Notes under the pieces: model-generated
The model's input: the letters and a program-made list of their open reading frames with translations, nothing else
Databases searched by the model: none
Told to the model about the DNA's origin: nothing
Part shown: positions 37,287 to 47,684 of the stretch, in pieces
Layout: each line of letters begins with the position of its first letter
Numbering within the stretch: position 1 is the stretch's first letter
Position numbers and translations under genes: made by a program
NCBI RefSeq assembly: GCF_003946385.1
Contig: NZ_RHOE01000003.1
Coordinates: forward strand, 1 to 64,000
Reading direction: 5' to 3'
From: Loigolactobacillus zhaoyuanensis
GTDB lineage: Bacteria > Bacillota > Bacilli > Lactobacillales > Lactobacillaceae
Length of the DNA stretch: 64,000 nt

Positions 37287-37320
37287 GCGGTCAGTGACGT
37301 AATGTCGTGACCGCTTTTTT
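37287..37320 (+). terminator. Second tandem terminator after rpsO
   Basis: GCGGTCA and TGACCGC form the closing stem of a hairpin with an inner GTGAC/GTC pairing and six Ts after it. It follows the first terminator by only about 20 bp, insulating dapA from rpsO. Confidence 0.7.
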
Positions 37321-37365
37321 GTGGTATCATAGAATAAAATTATTCTTAAGGACGAGAACGATTTA

Positions 37366-37416
37366 ATGAGCATTGCTGATAACTAGTTTTCCAAATTAAT
37401 TTACTAGAAAACTAGT
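37366..37416 (+). promoter_or_regulatory. dapA leader: six-codon ORF and 10-bp hairpin
   Basis: ATG 37366 opens a six-codon frame (MSIADN) ending in TAG at 37384, with AAGGA 13 nt upstream. The stop lies inside ACTAGTTTTC (37382-37391), which pairs perfectly with GAAAACTAGT (37407-37416). No T-run follows the hairpin. A regulatory leader is possible. Confidence 0.3.
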
Positions 37417-37433
37417 GATTTAGGGAGGACTTT

Positions 37434-38312
37434 ATGGATTTGTTAAAAGATGTTTCACTGATCACAGCGATGGTAACACCATTTGATGACGACGGTGCAG
37501 TGAGTTTTGATCGGTTAGCTGTTTTGATCGAGCATTTGTTGAATACTGGCACGCAAGCTATTTTAGTTGGGGGGACTACCGGCGAAGGTCCAACCTTGGC
37601 GGTGACGGAAAAACTGGCACTGTTTAAAGAAACGATTCGGTTGGTTGCCGGGCGGGTACCAATTATTGCGAATACAGGTAGTAATGATACAGCGGCGACC
37701 ATTGCTTTTACACAGCAAACAGCAGCGCTCACTGGTATTACTGCGGCTTTGGTGGTTGTTCCTTACTACAACAAACCTAATCAAGCTGGCTTATATGCCC
37801 ACTTTCAAGCAGTCAGTACGCAAGGCGGATTACCGATTTTAATTTATAATATTCCGTCACGTACTGGGGTAGCATTATCGGTTGCGACGGCATTGCAATT
37901 ATCTTTGCTGCCGAATGTGATCGGCATCAAAGACTGTACGGGAATTACGAATTTAGCGGCATTAGTTGAAGGAACGCAGGATCACGACTTTTACGTCTAT
38001 ACGGGTGAAGATGAGTATGCTTTTGCGGCTAAAACAATTGGCGCGCAGGGGGTTATCTCAGTTAGCAGCCATTTATATGGGCGTGAATTCACCCAGATGT
38101 TTGCTGATTTAGCTAGTGGTGAGATTGCTGCGGCAGCAGCTATGATGCGCCAGTTGCTGCCTAAGGGACAACAATTATTTGTCCAGCCTTCGCCAGGACC
38201 AGTTAAAGTCGCCCTAGCACACATCGGTATTCCAGTGGGTGGTGTTCGCTTGCCATTGTTGTTACCAAATAAAGTTGAACAAGAACGCTTATTAAATATT
38301 CTGGATCTTTAA
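37434..38312 (+). CDS. dapA: 4-hydroxy-tetrahydrodipicolinate synthase
   Basis: The first committed step of lysine and diaminopimelate synthesis: condensation of pyruvate with aspartate semialdehyde. The 292-residue protein has GGTTGEGPTL, the tyrosines in VPYYNKP and IYNIPSRTG, and the Schiff-base lysine in IGIKDCTG; the arginine of PSRTG that binds the aldehyde acid is present, unlike in the divergent paralog at 1801. It is followed 18 bp later by rnjB, the same pairing as in B. subtilis. Confidence 0.93.
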   Translation: MDLLKDVSLITAMVTPFDDDGAVSFDRLAVLIEHLLNTGTQAILVGGTTGEGPTLAVTEKLALFKETIRLVAGRVPIIANTGSNDTAATIAFTQQTAALTGITAALVVVPYYNKPNQAGLYAHFQAVSTQGGLPILIYNIPSRTGVALSVATALQLSLLPNVIGIKDCTGITNLAALVEGTQDHDFYVYTGEDEYAFAAKTIGAQGVISVSSHLYGREFTQMFADLASGEIAAAAAMMRQLLPKGQQLFVQPSPGPVKVALAHIGIPVGGVRLPLLLPNKVEQERLLNILDL

Positions 38313-38330
38313 GAAAACGAGGTGAAGTAA

Positions 38331-40040
38331 TTGAGTAGTCATGTAAAAATCATGCCTTTAGGCGGCGTGCGTGAAAATGGTAAAAATATGTACGTTGTTG
38401 AAGTGGATGATGAGATTTATATTTTGGATTGCGGCTTGATGTACCCAGAAAATGAATTATTAGGTATTGACGTCGTTATTCCGGATTTCTCTTATTTAGA
38501 AGAAAATATCGATCGTGTTGTTGGGATCTTTTTGACACACGGTCACGCTGATGCTATTGGTGCCTTACCGTATTTTGTTAAGCAGCATCCGGTGCCTGTT
38601 TTTGGTTCCGAACTCACCATTGCTTTAGCTAAGTTGAACGTTAACGCAGACAAACAAGCTAAGAATTTCAAAGATTTCCACGTTATCAATAAAGATACTA
38701 AAATTGATTTTGGCCACGCAACGGTTTCATTTTTTAAGACAACACATTCGATCCCTGATTCTTTGGGTATCGTGATCGAAACCGATGCAGGAAATATTGT
38801 TTATACTGGTGACTTCAAGTTTGATCAATCGGCTACGCCTGAGTATCAAAGTGATTTTGCGCGTTTGGCTGAAATTGGTCAAAGTAATGTTTTGGCGTTA
38901 TTAAGTGATTCCGCTAATGCAGAATCACCTTATGAAATGGCCAGTGAACGTGATATTGCCACCAATATCCTAGACACGTTTAAATATCATAACGGACGGA
39001 TCATTGCGGCTTCAGTAGCTTCTAATATTGCACGGATCCAGCAGGTGATCAATGCGGCGGCTAAGTCAGGTCGTAAGGTTGTCTTAACCGGGCGCGATTT
39101 AGAAAAAATCGTGCGTACGGCGATGCGGTTAAACCGACTGAATTTACCGAGTGCAGATATTTTAGTACCAACCAAGGATATTAAAAAGTTGAAGCCAGAA
39201 GAAACGGTTATTTTGGAAACTGGTAAAATGGGTGAGCCCATCAAAGCTTTACAAAAAATGGCAACTAACCGGCATCGTTTGATTCGTATTAAAGCTGGTG
39301 ATTTAGTTTATATTACAACAACACCGTCACACGCAATGGAAACGACGGTTGCTAAGACTAAAGATATGATTTATCGTGCTGGTGGCGAAGTTAAGTCGAT
39401 CAGTGATGAGATCCACGTTTCTGGTCATGGTAATAAAAATAATTTGCAGTTGATGATCAATTTGATCAAGCCAACTTATTTAGTTCCAGTGCAAGGCGAA
39501 TATCGATTGTTAGCTGCGCACGCTAATATTGCTCATGAAACGGGTATTCCGTTTGAAAATATCTTTATTACCAGTAAGGGTGATGTGCTTGACTATCAAA
39601 AGGGCCAAATGCACTTAGCCAATCAAATTGATGTTGGTAATACAATGATCGATGGTATTGGTGTCGGCGATATTGGTAATATTGTTTTACGTGATCGTAA
39701 GGTATTATCCGAAGATGGTATCTTTGTCGCCGTTATCACGATCAATCGCAAAAAGCGGACGATCGTGTCGCAGCCTAAGATCACTACACGCGGGTTTGTT
39801 TATATTAAGACTAGCCGTGATTTAATTCACGAAAGTGCTAATTTAGTAACTAAGGCAGTCCAAGATAATTTGGACAATAAGGAATTTGATTGGGGCCACT
39901 TGAAACAGGATATTCGTGAAGCGCTGAGTGGCTATTTATTTGAACAGACAAAGCGGCGCCCCGTTATTCTGCCTGTGATCATGGAAGTTAACCAGAATCG
40001 CCGGCATACAACGGTTGCTAAACCAGCGCCGACTGCCTAA
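38331..40040 (+). CDS. rnjB: Ribonuclease J2 with degenerate metal site
   Basis: A 569-residue RNase J paralog. It shares the whole beta-lactamase/beta-CASP architecture with J1 but reads HGHADA (70-75) where J1 reads HGHEDH, so a metal-binding His is Ala; degeneracy here is known for RNase J2 proteins, which have weak activity and work in complex with J1. Other segments (TTHSIPDS, VSGHGNKNN) are kept. Start TTG 38331 behind GAGGTGA. The position after dapA is the usual one. Confidence 0.93.
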   Translation: MSSHVKIMPLGGVRENGKNMYVVEVDDEIYILDCGLMYPENELLGIDVVIPDFSYLEENIDRVVGIFLTHGHADAIGALPYFVKQHPVPVFGSELTIALAKLNVNADKQAKNFKDFHVINKDTKIDFGHATVSFFKTTHSIPDSLGIVIETDAGNIVYTGDFKFDQSATPEYQSDFARLAEIGQSNVLALLSDSANAESPYEMASERDIATNILDTFKYHNGRIIAASVASNIARIQQVINAAAKSGRKVVLTGRDLEKIVRTAMRLNRLNLPSADILVPTKDIKKLKPEETVILETGKMGEPIKALQKMATNRHRLIRIKAGDLVYITTTPSHAMETTVAKTKDMIYRAGGEVKSISDEIHVSGHGNKNNLQLMINLIKPTYLVPVQGEYRLLAAHANIAHETGIPFENIFITSKGDVLDYQKGQMHLANQIDVGNTMIDGIGVGDIGNIVLRDRKVLSEDGIFVAVITINRKKRTIVSQPKITTRGFVYIKTSRDLIHESANLVTKAVQDNLDNKEFDWGHLKQDIREALSGYLFEQTKRRPVILPVIMEVNQNRRHTTVAKPAPTA

Positions 40041-40053
40041 AGGTCGGACAACG

Positions 40054-41004
40054 ATGGGTGAGCAAATTCCGTTTCCGCAGAACTTTCAACGCTTCGTTCA
40101 ATTAGGCCAGGAAGCTAGCGCAAAAAAACAGTGGGCAACCGCGATCAGTCACTTACAAGCGGCTTATGAGCTGGAACAAACTTTCACGGTGAATGTGTTA
40201 TTGGTGACCGCGCTGGTAGCGGATGAACAATATCAACAAGCTGCAGGGTTAGCCCAAGAAAAGGCTGCTGATTATTTAGCCTCAGCAAAAGATTGTGCAC
40301 TTTATCTAGAAACTTTAATGCAGACGCATAATTTTATTGGTATTCGTAAAATATGCCAGCTCCAGCCAGCTAGTTTACCGGTTACGGCTTGGCAACAGCA
40401 ACTGGAACAAGTTAAAGCGGCTGAGATTTTATATCGCCAGCAAGCGCAACAACAAATTACCGAATTGCAAAAAGCTTTGTATCAGTTAAGCGCAGTTCCG
40501 ATTTATGAGCAATTAAATTTAGCTAAGCGGGCGCAATACTTGCCGCAGAAGGAATTTGTTAACGCCAGCCAGCGATTATTAACTGATCTATATGTCCATC
40601 CGTTGCTGCGCGCTAATTTTTTGGATGAGTTACGTCAATTGGGTATGACTACGCCAGTCGATTATCTTTGGTTGGATGAAACGGTTCAAGCGGTCATACC
40701 GATAAAGTTAGCGGCGATTACTGAAGTGGCGAGCATTAAGGCGATGCAACAGCAATTTTCGAGCCAATCAGTTACTGACCCAATGATCAGTCAAAGTATT
40801 AGTGGTGAATTAGCCTTGCACGCGGCTTATCTTTATCCCTATGCTGATCGTGTGATTACACAACCCAAGCTTTGGGCAGCTGTCTATTTGGCGATTTATT
40901 CGGATAATTCGGTCGGCTTATCTTCTTTTGCCGCCGCTGATGTTGCTAACATAAAGCACTGGCAGCAGCAATTTAATCAACTAACACAGCGATTAAGCAT
41001 GTGA
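40054..41004 (+). CDS. TPR-like helical protein of unknown function
   Basis: A 316-residue soluble protein. The N-terminal 90 residues read as one or two tetratricopeptide-like repeats (FVQLGQEASAKKQWATAIS, then LQAAYELEQTFTVNVLLVTA); the rest is Gln-rich and helical. No signal peptide or membrane segment. Start ATG 40054 with AAAGGTCGG upstream, 13 bp after the rnjB stop, so it is probably co-transcribed with dapA-rnjB. I recognise it only as a conserved lactobacillar protein found between rnjB and tuf. Confidence 0.78.
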   Translation: MGEQIPFPQNFQRFVQLGQEASAKKQWATAISHLQAAYELEQTFTVNVLLVTALVADEQYQQAAGLAQEKAADYLASAKDCALYLETLMQTHNFIGIRKICQLQPASLPVTAWQQQLEQVKAAEILYRQQAQQQITELQKALYQLSAVPIYEQLNLAKRAQYLPQKEFVNASQRLLTDLYVHPLLRANFLDELRQLGMTTPVDYLWLDETVQAVIPIKLAAITEVASIKAMQQQFSSQSVTDPMISQSISGELALHAAYLYPYADRVITQPKLWAAVYLAIYSDNSVGLSSFAAADVANIKHWQQQFNQLTQRLSM

Positions 41005-41060
41005 TTTAGATGGATTAAATGAAAATGTTATGAAAAAAGTGAAATTATTGGGCAAAGGTG

Positions 41061-41158
41061 TTTACAAACAGCATAGAAGCCTATATAATATCTAAATGGA
41101 TTCTTCCTTTGTGAAAAGCTAAGCCAGACTTGGCTTTTGACAGTGGAAGTTGTATAAT
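41061..41158 (+). promoter_or_regulatory. Two tandem tuf promoters
   Basis: P1 is TTTACA (41061-41066), 17 bp, TATAAT (41084-41089). P2 is TTGGCT (41130-41135), 17 bp, TATAAT (41153-41158). Two strong promoters fit the very high expression of EF-Tu. Confidence 0.75.
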
Positions 41159-41232
41159 AAACAGTAAAGGATTATCGGCATTATCATTTTTGATGGCGAA
41201 CTATTCTTGCGAAAATACAGGAGGTTTCATTA

Positions 41233-42420
<1,188 letters not shown>

Positions 42421-42435
42421 GTTTAACTTATGCTT

Positions 42436-42463
42436 AACTCGGAGCTTGTCTCCGAGTTTTTTT
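42436..42463 (+). terminator. tuf terminator
   Basis: AACTCGGAG-CTTGT-CTCCGAGTT followed by a T tract. Confidence 0.92.
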
Positions 42464-42506
42464 ATACTTAAAAGTATGATTGGCTGGGCTTTTTTAGTGA
42501 GAATGA

Positions 42507-42535
42507 TTTACAAGTCCGGTGAACTACGTTAAAAT
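42507..42535 (+). promoter_or_regulatory. tig promoter
   Basis: TTTACA (42507-42512), 17-bp spacer, TAAAAT (42530-42535), 55 bp before the tig start. Confidence 0.65.
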
Positions 42536-42589
42536 AGCAAAGTATGCAATTAATTAATTGTGAAAAATTATGATTCCGGAGGGAAAGTA

Positions 42590-43924
42590 ATGGCAGCGAA
42601 ATGGGAAAAAAAAGGCGCCACTGATGGTGAATTAACCTTTGAAATTGAACAAGCAAAAATTAAAGAAGGTTTAGATCAAGCGTTTACGCGCGTTAAAAAG
42701 AATCTTAACGTTCCAGGTTTCCGTAAAGGTAAAGTTTCACGGCAAGTATTTAACACAATGTATGGTGAAGCTGCATTGTATGAAGATGCATTAAATATTC
42801 TTCTACCAGAAGCTTACCAAGCAGCAATTGATGAAACTAAAATCGAACCCGTTGATCAACCACATATTGACGTTGACAGTATGGAAAAGGATCAACCTTG
42901 GGTTATCGTTGCTAAAGTAACGGTTAAGCCAGAAGCTACTTTAGGCGACTATAAGGGTATGAAAGTACCTGAACAGGATCGTACGGTAACTGATGAAGAC
43001 GTTGATGCTGATATTGAAAGCAAACGTCAACAACAAGCTGAATTAGTTCTTAAAGAAGACGGTGCTGCTGAATCTGGCGACACAGTTGTAATCGATTATA
43101 AAGGAACTGTTGACGGTGAAGCCTTCGAAGGCGGTACTGCCGATAACTATTCACTTGTATTAGGTTCTAACTCATTCATTCCTGGCTTCGAAGATCAATT
43201 GATCGGGCATAAAGCTGACGAAGATATTGATGTTAAAGTCACTTTCCCTGAAGACTATCAAGCTAAGGATCTAGCTGGCAAAGATGCTATTTTTGCAACT
43301 AAGATCCATGAAGTGAAGTCAAAGGAATTACCAGAACTTGACGATGAATTTGCTAAGGACGTTGATGAAAACGTTGATAATTTAGCTGAATTAAAGGATA
43401 AAGTGCGTAAAGACTTGCAAGAAAGCAAGGATGACGCTGCTACAGAAGCTGTTCAAGATGCCGCTATTCAAGCAGCTGTTGACAACGCAACTGTTCAAGA
43501 TATCCCACAAGCGATGATCGATGAAGAAGTCCAACGCCAAATGGATCAATACTTAGGTAACATGCAACGCCAAGGTATCGATCCTAAGATGTACTATCAA
43601 TTAACTGGTACATCCGAAGACGACTTACGTAAACAATTTGCCGGCGACGCTGAAACACGCGTTAAAACAAACTTGGTCTTAGAAGCAGTTGTTGCTGCTG
43701 AAGGTATCAAGCCAACCGACGAAGAAATTGAAGAAGAAGTCAAAAACTTAGCTGATGAATATGACATGGACGTTAAAGCTGTTCGTAACGCATTAACTGA
43801 TGACATGTTAGGTCATGATATTGCAGTTAAGAAAGCAATTGAAATCATCACTGATGCTGCAGTTGAGTCAGCTGACGTTAAGCCAGCTAAGACCGATGAT
43901 GCAGATACAGATGACGCTAAATAA
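42590..43924 (+). CDS. tig: Trigger factor
   Basis: A ribosome-bound chaperone and peptidyl-prolyl isomerase of 444 residues. The N-terminal ribosome-binding loop contains VPGFRKGKV (GFRxGK signature), the FKBP domain (about 150-245) includes [20 protein letters not shown], and the helical C-terminal arms follow, ending in an acidic tail. ATG 42590 follows CCGGAGGG. It lies upstream of clpX, a conserved pairing, but with its own terminator between them. Confidence 0.97.
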   Translation: MAAKWEKKGATDGELTFEIEQAKIKEGLDQAFTRVKKNLNVPGFRKGKVSRQVFNTMYGEAALYEDALNILLPEAYQAAIDETKIEPVDQPHIDVDSMEKDQPWVIVAKVTVKPEATLGDYKGMKVPEQDRTVTDEDVDADIESKRQQQAELVLKEDGAAESGDTVVIDYKGTVDGEAFEGGTADNYSLVLGSNSFIPGFEDQLIGHKADEDIDVKVTFPEDYQAKDLAGKDAIFATKIHEVKSKELPELDDEFAKDVDENVDNLAELKDKVRKDLQESKDDAATEAVQDAAIQAAVDNATVQDIPQAMIDEEVQRQMDQYLGNMQRQGIDPKMYYQLTGTSEDDLRKQFAGDAETRVKTNLVLEAVVAAEGIKPTDEEIEEEVKNLADEYDMDVKAVRNALTDDMLGHDIAVKKAIEIITDAAVESADVKPAKTDDADTDDAK

Positions 43925-44008
43925 TTACAGCTCACTTTAAATGCGGAGTAAGAGTCAGATACTTTTAGAACTAGCGGACTACAATACGCTGATCAGGGCA
44001 AAGGTAGT

Positions 44009-44046
44009 CGTTGGCTAAAAGCGCTGGCTTTTGCAACGCATTTTTT
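44009..44046 (+). terminator. tig terminator
   Basis: CGTTG...AAAAGC-GCTG-GCTTTT...CAACG forms an 11-bp stem with a bulge, followed by CATTTTTT. It separates tig from clpX. Confidence 0.65.
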
Positions 44047-44109
44047 GTATCAGCATTTATGATCATAAATTGGATCAGTGTCAGAATACTGTTATTAAAA
44101 GCAGTTTGC

Positions 44110-44138
44110 TTTACCTTCTTGTTCGGGTATGCTAAAGT
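44110..44138 (+). promoter_or_regulatory. clpX promoter
   Basis: TTTACC (44110-44115), 17-bp spacer, TAAAGT (44133-44138) with extended TGC. No HrcA or CtsR operator is apparent. Confidence 0.6.
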
Positions 44139-44227
44139 TTTCACTGTTGAAAGAATTGGCATATCCGTTGGCAAGTGTAAGTTTTTAAGGTAATATTGAG
44201 TTAAGAAATTAATAGGGGTTGATAGAT

Positions 44228-45478
44228 GTGTTCGACAATACGGAAACGGATGGCCCTGTCAATTGCTCATTTTGCGGTAAGTCACAGGATCAAGTAAAGA
44301 AGATCGTTGCTGGACCTGGTGTTTACATCTGTAATGAATGCATTGACTTATGTAAAGAGATCATTGATGAGGAATTCCAAGATGAAGCCTACAGTGATTT
44401 GCTTGAAGTACCGAAACCAATTGAAATTTTAAATATTTTGAATCAATACGTGATTGGCCAAGACGAAGCGAAGCGTGCGTTAGCAGTTGCCGTTTATAAT
44501 CATTATAAACGGGTCAATCAGATGGAAGTACAGACGGAAAGCGATACTGAATTACAGAAAAGTAACATTTCGTTGATCGGTCCAACTGGTTCTGGTAAGA
44601 CATTCTTGGCGCAGACATTGGCGCGGATTTTAAATGTTCCGTTTGCCATTGCTGATGCAACAACGTTGACTGAAGCTGGTTACGTAGGTGAAGATGTTGA
44701 AAACATCCTCTTGAAATTGTTGCAAAATGCCGATTATGATGTGGAAAAAGCCCAAAAAGGCATTATCTACATCGATGAGATCGATAAAATTGCGAAAAAG
44801 AGTGAAAATGTTTCGATCACCCGAGATGTTTCTGGCGAAGGGGTTCAACAAGCATTGTTGAAGATCTTAGAAGGAACAACAGCAAACGTACCGCCGCAGG
44901 GTGGTCGTAAGCATCCACAACAAGAGTTTATTCAAATTGATACAACGAATATTTTGTTCATCGTTGGTGGGGCCTTTGACGGTATTGAAAATATCGTTAA
45001 GGAACGGCTCGGTGATAAAGTTATTGGCTTTGGCGGTTACGATGCTAAAGGCGTTGATGAGTCTAAGAGTCTGATGCAACAAGTCATTCCAGAAGATTTA
45101 ATGAAATTTGGTTTGATCCCTGAATTTATCGGGCGGATTCCGATCATGGCTGCTTTGGAAAAATTAACTGAGGATGATTTGGTACAGATTCTAACTGAAC
45201 CGAAGAACGCTTTAGTTAAACAATATACGAAGTTACTTGGTCTAGATGATGTCGAGCTTGAATTTGAGCCTGGTGCTTTGCATGCCATTGCTCATGAAGC
45301 AATTGAACGTAATACAGGTGCACGGGGACTACGCTCGATCATTGAAGAAGTTATGATGGATATTATGTTTGATCTACCTAGTCGCGATGATGTGGCTAAA
45401 GCTATTATCACTGAAGATACTGTAGATGGAACTGGTAAGCCTAAGTTAGTTCTTACTGATGGTCAAAAGGCTTCTTAA
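44228..45478 (+). CDS. clpX: ATP-dependent protease ATP-binding subunit ClpX
   Basis: The unfoldase partner of ClpP. The 416-residue protein has the N-terminal four-cysteine zinc-binding domain (CSFC...CNEC), Walker A GPTGSGKT, Walker [10 protein letters not shown], the pore-type GYVGEDVE segment and sensor/arginine-finger regions. I chose GTG 44228 ([15 protein letters not shown]), 9 nt after AGGGG; the TTG at 44219 overlaps the SD. Followed by a terminator and engB, the usual order. Confidence 0.97.
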   Translation: MFDNTETDGPVNCSFCGKSQDQVKKIVAGPGVYICNECIDLCKEIIDEEFQDEAYSDLLEVPKPIEILNILNQYVIGQDEAKRALAVAVYNHYKRVNQMEVQTESDTELQKSNISLIGPTGSGKTFLAQTLARILNVPFAIADATTLTEAGYVGEDVENILLKLLQNADYDVEKAQKGIIYIDEIDKIAKKSENVSITRDVSGEGVQQALLKILEGTTANVPPQGGRKHPQQEFIQIDTTNILFIVGGAFDGIENIVKERLGDKVIGFGGYDAKGVDESKSLMQQVIPEDLMKFGLIPEFIGRIPIMAALEKLTEDDLVQILTEPKNALVKQYTKLLGLDDVELEFEPGALHAIAHEAIERNTGARGLRSIIEEVMMDIMFDLPSRDDVAKAIITEDTVDGTGKPKLVLTDGQKAS

Positions 45479-45489
45479 ATTTTTTACTG

Positions 45490-45527
45490 AAGAAATGATT
45501 CAATTCACTGAATCGTTTCTTTTTTTT
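45490..45527 (+). terminator. clpX terminator
   Basis: AGAAATGATTCA and TGAATCGTTTCT (one mismatch) followed by eight Ts. Confidence 0.85.
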
Positions 45528-45586
45528 GCATTAGGTATGCTAAAATGGTAAACAGTGATTGTGAAGTGGAAGTGGAGGAAAAACAA

Positions 45587-46174
45587 ATGCAGATTCAGGA
45601 CGTGGAATTGGTGATCAGTGCCGTTGCACCAATGCAGTATCCTACTGATGGCTTACCCGAGATTGCGCTGACTGGCCGCTCTAATGTTGGTAAATCATCA
45701 ATGATCAATAAATTGATCCAACGCAAAAAAATGGCACGGACCTCAAGTACACCAGGAAAAACCCAGACGCTTAATTTTTATAAACTCAACGATGCTTTTT
45801 ATTTTGTCGATGTTCCTGGTTATGGCTACGCGAAAGTTTCTAAAACAGATCGTGAAAAATTTAGCCAAATGATCGAAACTTACTTACAGGAACGGCAAAC
45901 GCTACGTGGTGTGATCTCATTGATCGATGTACGCCATGAACCGACGAAAGATGATCTGGCAATGTATAATTATCTGCAATTCTTCGGTGTGCCCGTACTG
46001 GTGGTTGCAACTAAGGGAGATAAAGTTCCACGGGGCAAGTGGAATCAACGCGAAAGCAAATTAAAAAAAGCGTTGCAATTGAATCAAACCGATGAATTAA
46101 TTGTTTTCTCCAGCACATCAGGAATTGGCGCTGATCAAATCTGGCAATGGGTTGAATCGCATTTAACTGACTAG
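45587..46174 (+). CDS. engB: Ribosome biogenesis GTPase EngB/YsxC
   Basis: An essential GTPase for 50S assembly, 195 residues. G1 GRSNVGKSS, the SSTPGKTQ G2 region, G3 DVPGYGYA and G4 TKGDK are present. I chose ATG 45587, 8 nt after GGAGG; an upstream ATG at 45545 is in frame but its leader contains that SD. It is followed 29 bp later by a MazG-like gene. Confidence 0.95.
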   Translation: MQIQDVELVISAVAPMQYPTDGLPEIALTGRSNVGKSSMINKLIQRKKMARTSSTPGKTQTLNFYKLNDAFYFVDVPGYGYAKVSKTDREKFSQMIETYLQERQTLRGVISLIDVRHEPTKDDLAMYNYLQFFGVPVLVVATKGDKVPRGKWNQRESKLKKALQLNQTDELIVFSSTSGIGADQIWQWVESHLTD

Positions 46175-46203
46175 TAAATAATTTTTAGAAAGCAGGAGTA
46201 TGT

Positions 46204-46506
46204 GTGGAATTTAATGATTATCAAAAGTTAGCTAATCGCACTTTATTGGGTAACGAGCAGGTTTTAACTAATTGTGCGTTGGGCTTAGCGAGTGAGAGCG
46301 GCGAGGTCATTGATTTGATCAAAAAATACACTTTTAACGGTGAAGACTTGAAGCGGGATGAATTAGTCAAGGAAATGGGTGACGTGCTTTGGTACCTATC
46401 ACAGGTGGCTGAGTGGGCTGATATTCCGTTTGACGACGTCGCACAACAAAATATCACTAAATTAAATGCGCGCTACGGCAAGCAGCTTGATGCTAAAAAG
46501 CAATAA
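46204..46506 (+). CDS. MazG-like nucleotide pyrophosphohydrolase
   Basis: A 100-residue all-alpha protein of the MazG/NTP-PPase superfamily. ASESGEVIDLIKK provides the first ExxE pair and KEMGDVLWYL the ExxD pair that bind Mg, so the catalytic set looks complete. Such single-domain members hydrolyse non-canonical or excess NTPs (house-cleaning). GTG start at 46204 behind AGGAG. Ends in a bidirectional terminator. Confidence 0.85.
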   Translation: MEFNDYQKLANRTLLGNEQVLTNCALGLASESGEVIDLIKKYTFNGEDLKRDELVKEMGDVLWYLSQVAEWADIPFDDVAQQNITKLNARYGKQLDAKKQ

Positions 46507-46540
46507 AAAAAATACGACATATGTCGTATTTTTTTATTTT
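46504..46540. terminator. Bidirectional terminator (MazG-like gene / SDR)
   Basis: AATACGACATATGTCGTATT is a perfect palindrome with A and T runs on its flanks. Its T-run reaches the stop codon of the convergent SDR gene. Confidence 0.85.
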
Positions 46541-47295
46541 TCTAACCAACCACCGTCGATTGGGATGACGCTACCGTGGATATAGTCGGCTGCTGAACTG
46601 GCCAAGAAGAGACTTAAGGCAGCAACTTCTTCTGGTTGGGCCCAACGCTGGGCGGGTGTTTGTAGCGCAACTTGGTGTGCCATCTTAGCATCACCAAGAA
46701 AATCGGCTGCATTCATCGGTGTGTCAATTGCGCCTGGAGCAATACAATTAGCACGGATTCCGGAAGCTGCGTAGTCGTAGTCAATTTGTTTGGTCAAACC
46801 AATAACGCCGTGTTTAGCAGCGGTATAGGCAATACCGCCGCCGCCAGCGACTAAACCGGCAATTGAGGCCATATTGATGATGACCCCATGTTGTTGCTGT
46901 AGCATCTGCGGCAACAGTGCTTGGGCGCAAAGGAATTGACTGGTTAAGTTAGTCGCTAAAATCGTATTCCAACTGGCTAGATCAGTGTCCAATAAAGGCT
47001 TATAAGCGTCGAGAATTCCAGCAGTGTTTAGCAACAACTCGATCTGGCCAAATTGTTTGATGGCATGTGCTACGCTATCGCTGATTGCTTGAGCATCACG
47101 TACGTCAACTTGTTCAAAATAGAATTTTTGCGGATATTGTTGTTGAAGTTGGGTGATCATTGGATTCACATGACGATCAATACCAAATACGGCGACGTCT
47201 TGCGCTAAAAAGGCCACTGCTTGCGCGTGGCCAATACCGGAAGCAACGCCAGTGATGAAGGCATGCTGCTGGATGAGTTCAGGATAATTAGCCAT
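46534..47295 (-). CDS. SDR-family NAD(P)-dependent oxidoreductase
   Basis: A 253-residue classical short-chain dehydrogenase/reductase. TGVASGIG (15-22) is the cofactor-binding glycine motif, D40 after the second strand (FGID) suggests NAD preference, NTAG (90-93) is the structural motif, and S144, Y157 and K161 form the catalytic set. The C-terminal IDGGW is typical. The substrate is unknown; FabG itself is unlikely, as this gene is far from a fab cluster. Its ATG overlaps the stop of the DUF2829 gene (TAATG), so both are translated together. Confidence 0.9.
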   Translation of the reverse strand: MANYPELIQQHAFITGVASGIGHAQAVAFLAQDVAVFGIDRHVNPMITQLQQQYPQKFYFEQVDVRDAQAISDSVAHAIKQFGQIELLLNTAGILDAYKPLLDTDLASWNTILATNLTSQFLCAQALLPQMLQQQHGVIINMASIAGLVAGGGGIAYTAAKHGVIGLTKQIDYDYAASGIRANCIAPGAIDTPMNAADFLGDAKMAHQVALQTPAQRWAQPEEVAALSLFLASSAADYIHGSVIPIDGGWLEK

Positions 47296-47519
47296 TATTC
47301 AACAATTTGCCAATCTGTGGCTAGTAGGTCACAGCTGGTTGGTTGAAACATGGATAAACTAGGTGTTTCGTCAGTTTTAATCAAAAAGTAGGGATTGATG
47401 GCAGCTCCTTGATAAGTCGCATCGGCCACTAAGAAAATATATTGTTCGCTGCCGCCCCAGCCGCTGCGAATTACTTTTTTGCCGCTGGATAATAAGGGTA
47501 AGGCTTCATTAAAGGTCAT
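47295..47519 (-). CDS. DUF2829 (Tad2-type) protein
   Basis: A 74-residue protein that I recognise as DUF2829: MTFNEALPLLSSGKKVIRSGW, with the GW pair, the YIFL strand, and the C-terminal DLLATDWQIVE. DUF2829 is the domain of phage Tad2, a sponge protein that binds the cyclic ADP-ribose signal of Thoeris defence. Here it is chromosomal, with no phage gene near, and overlaps the SDR gene by one base. Its SD (AGGAGC) is formed just at the stop codon of a 15-codon ORF in the 105-bp repeats. Whether it binds nucleotide signals is untested. Confidence 0.8.
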   Translation of the reverse strand: MTFNEALPLLSSGKKVIRSGWGGSEQYIFLVADATYQGAAINPYFLIKTDETPSLSMFQPTSCDLLATDWQIVE

Positions 47520-47531
47520 GGATTAACGCTC

Positions 47532-47579
47532 CTATTCATAATTGAGATAATATTTCGTTGCCGAAATACTTATTTTCAT
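47532..47579 (-). CDS. 15-residue peptide, repeat copy 1
   Basis: On the minus strand ATG at 47579 opens the frame MKISISATKYYLNYE and ends at TAG 47534-47532. GAGGAAGGA lies 9 nt upstream, a strong SD. The stop overlaps the AGGAGC that serves the DUF2829 gene, so the peptide and DUF2829 would be coupled. The hairpin with GCAA loop lies inside the frame. No family is recognised; a structured RNA is the alternative. Confidence 0.45.
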   Translation of the reverse strand: MKISISATKYYLNYE

Positions 47580-47636
47580 AAACGGATGTCCTTCCTCGCA
47601 ACGTTGTATAAAGACTACAACTAGTCGGACAGGCTC

Positions 47637-47684
47637 TTATTCATAATTGAGGTAATATTTCGTTGCCGAAATACTTATTTTCAT
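47637..47684 (-). CDS. 15-residue peptide, repeat copy 2
   Basis: The second 105-bp unit encodes the identical peptide from ATG 47684 to TAA 47637, with the same SD. Within the frame the two copies differ only at a synonymous Tyr codon (TAT/TAC) and at the stop (TAG/TAA), which is consistent with, but does not prove, selection on the peptide. Confidence 0.45.
   Translation of the reverse strand: MKISISATKYYLNYE

Noticed and set aside
44011-44193. Open frame of 60 codons upstream of clpX with a hydrophobic stretch
   Set aside because: It starts at TTG without an SD, its first part is the tig terminator and its middle is the clpX promoter. Treated as non-coding.
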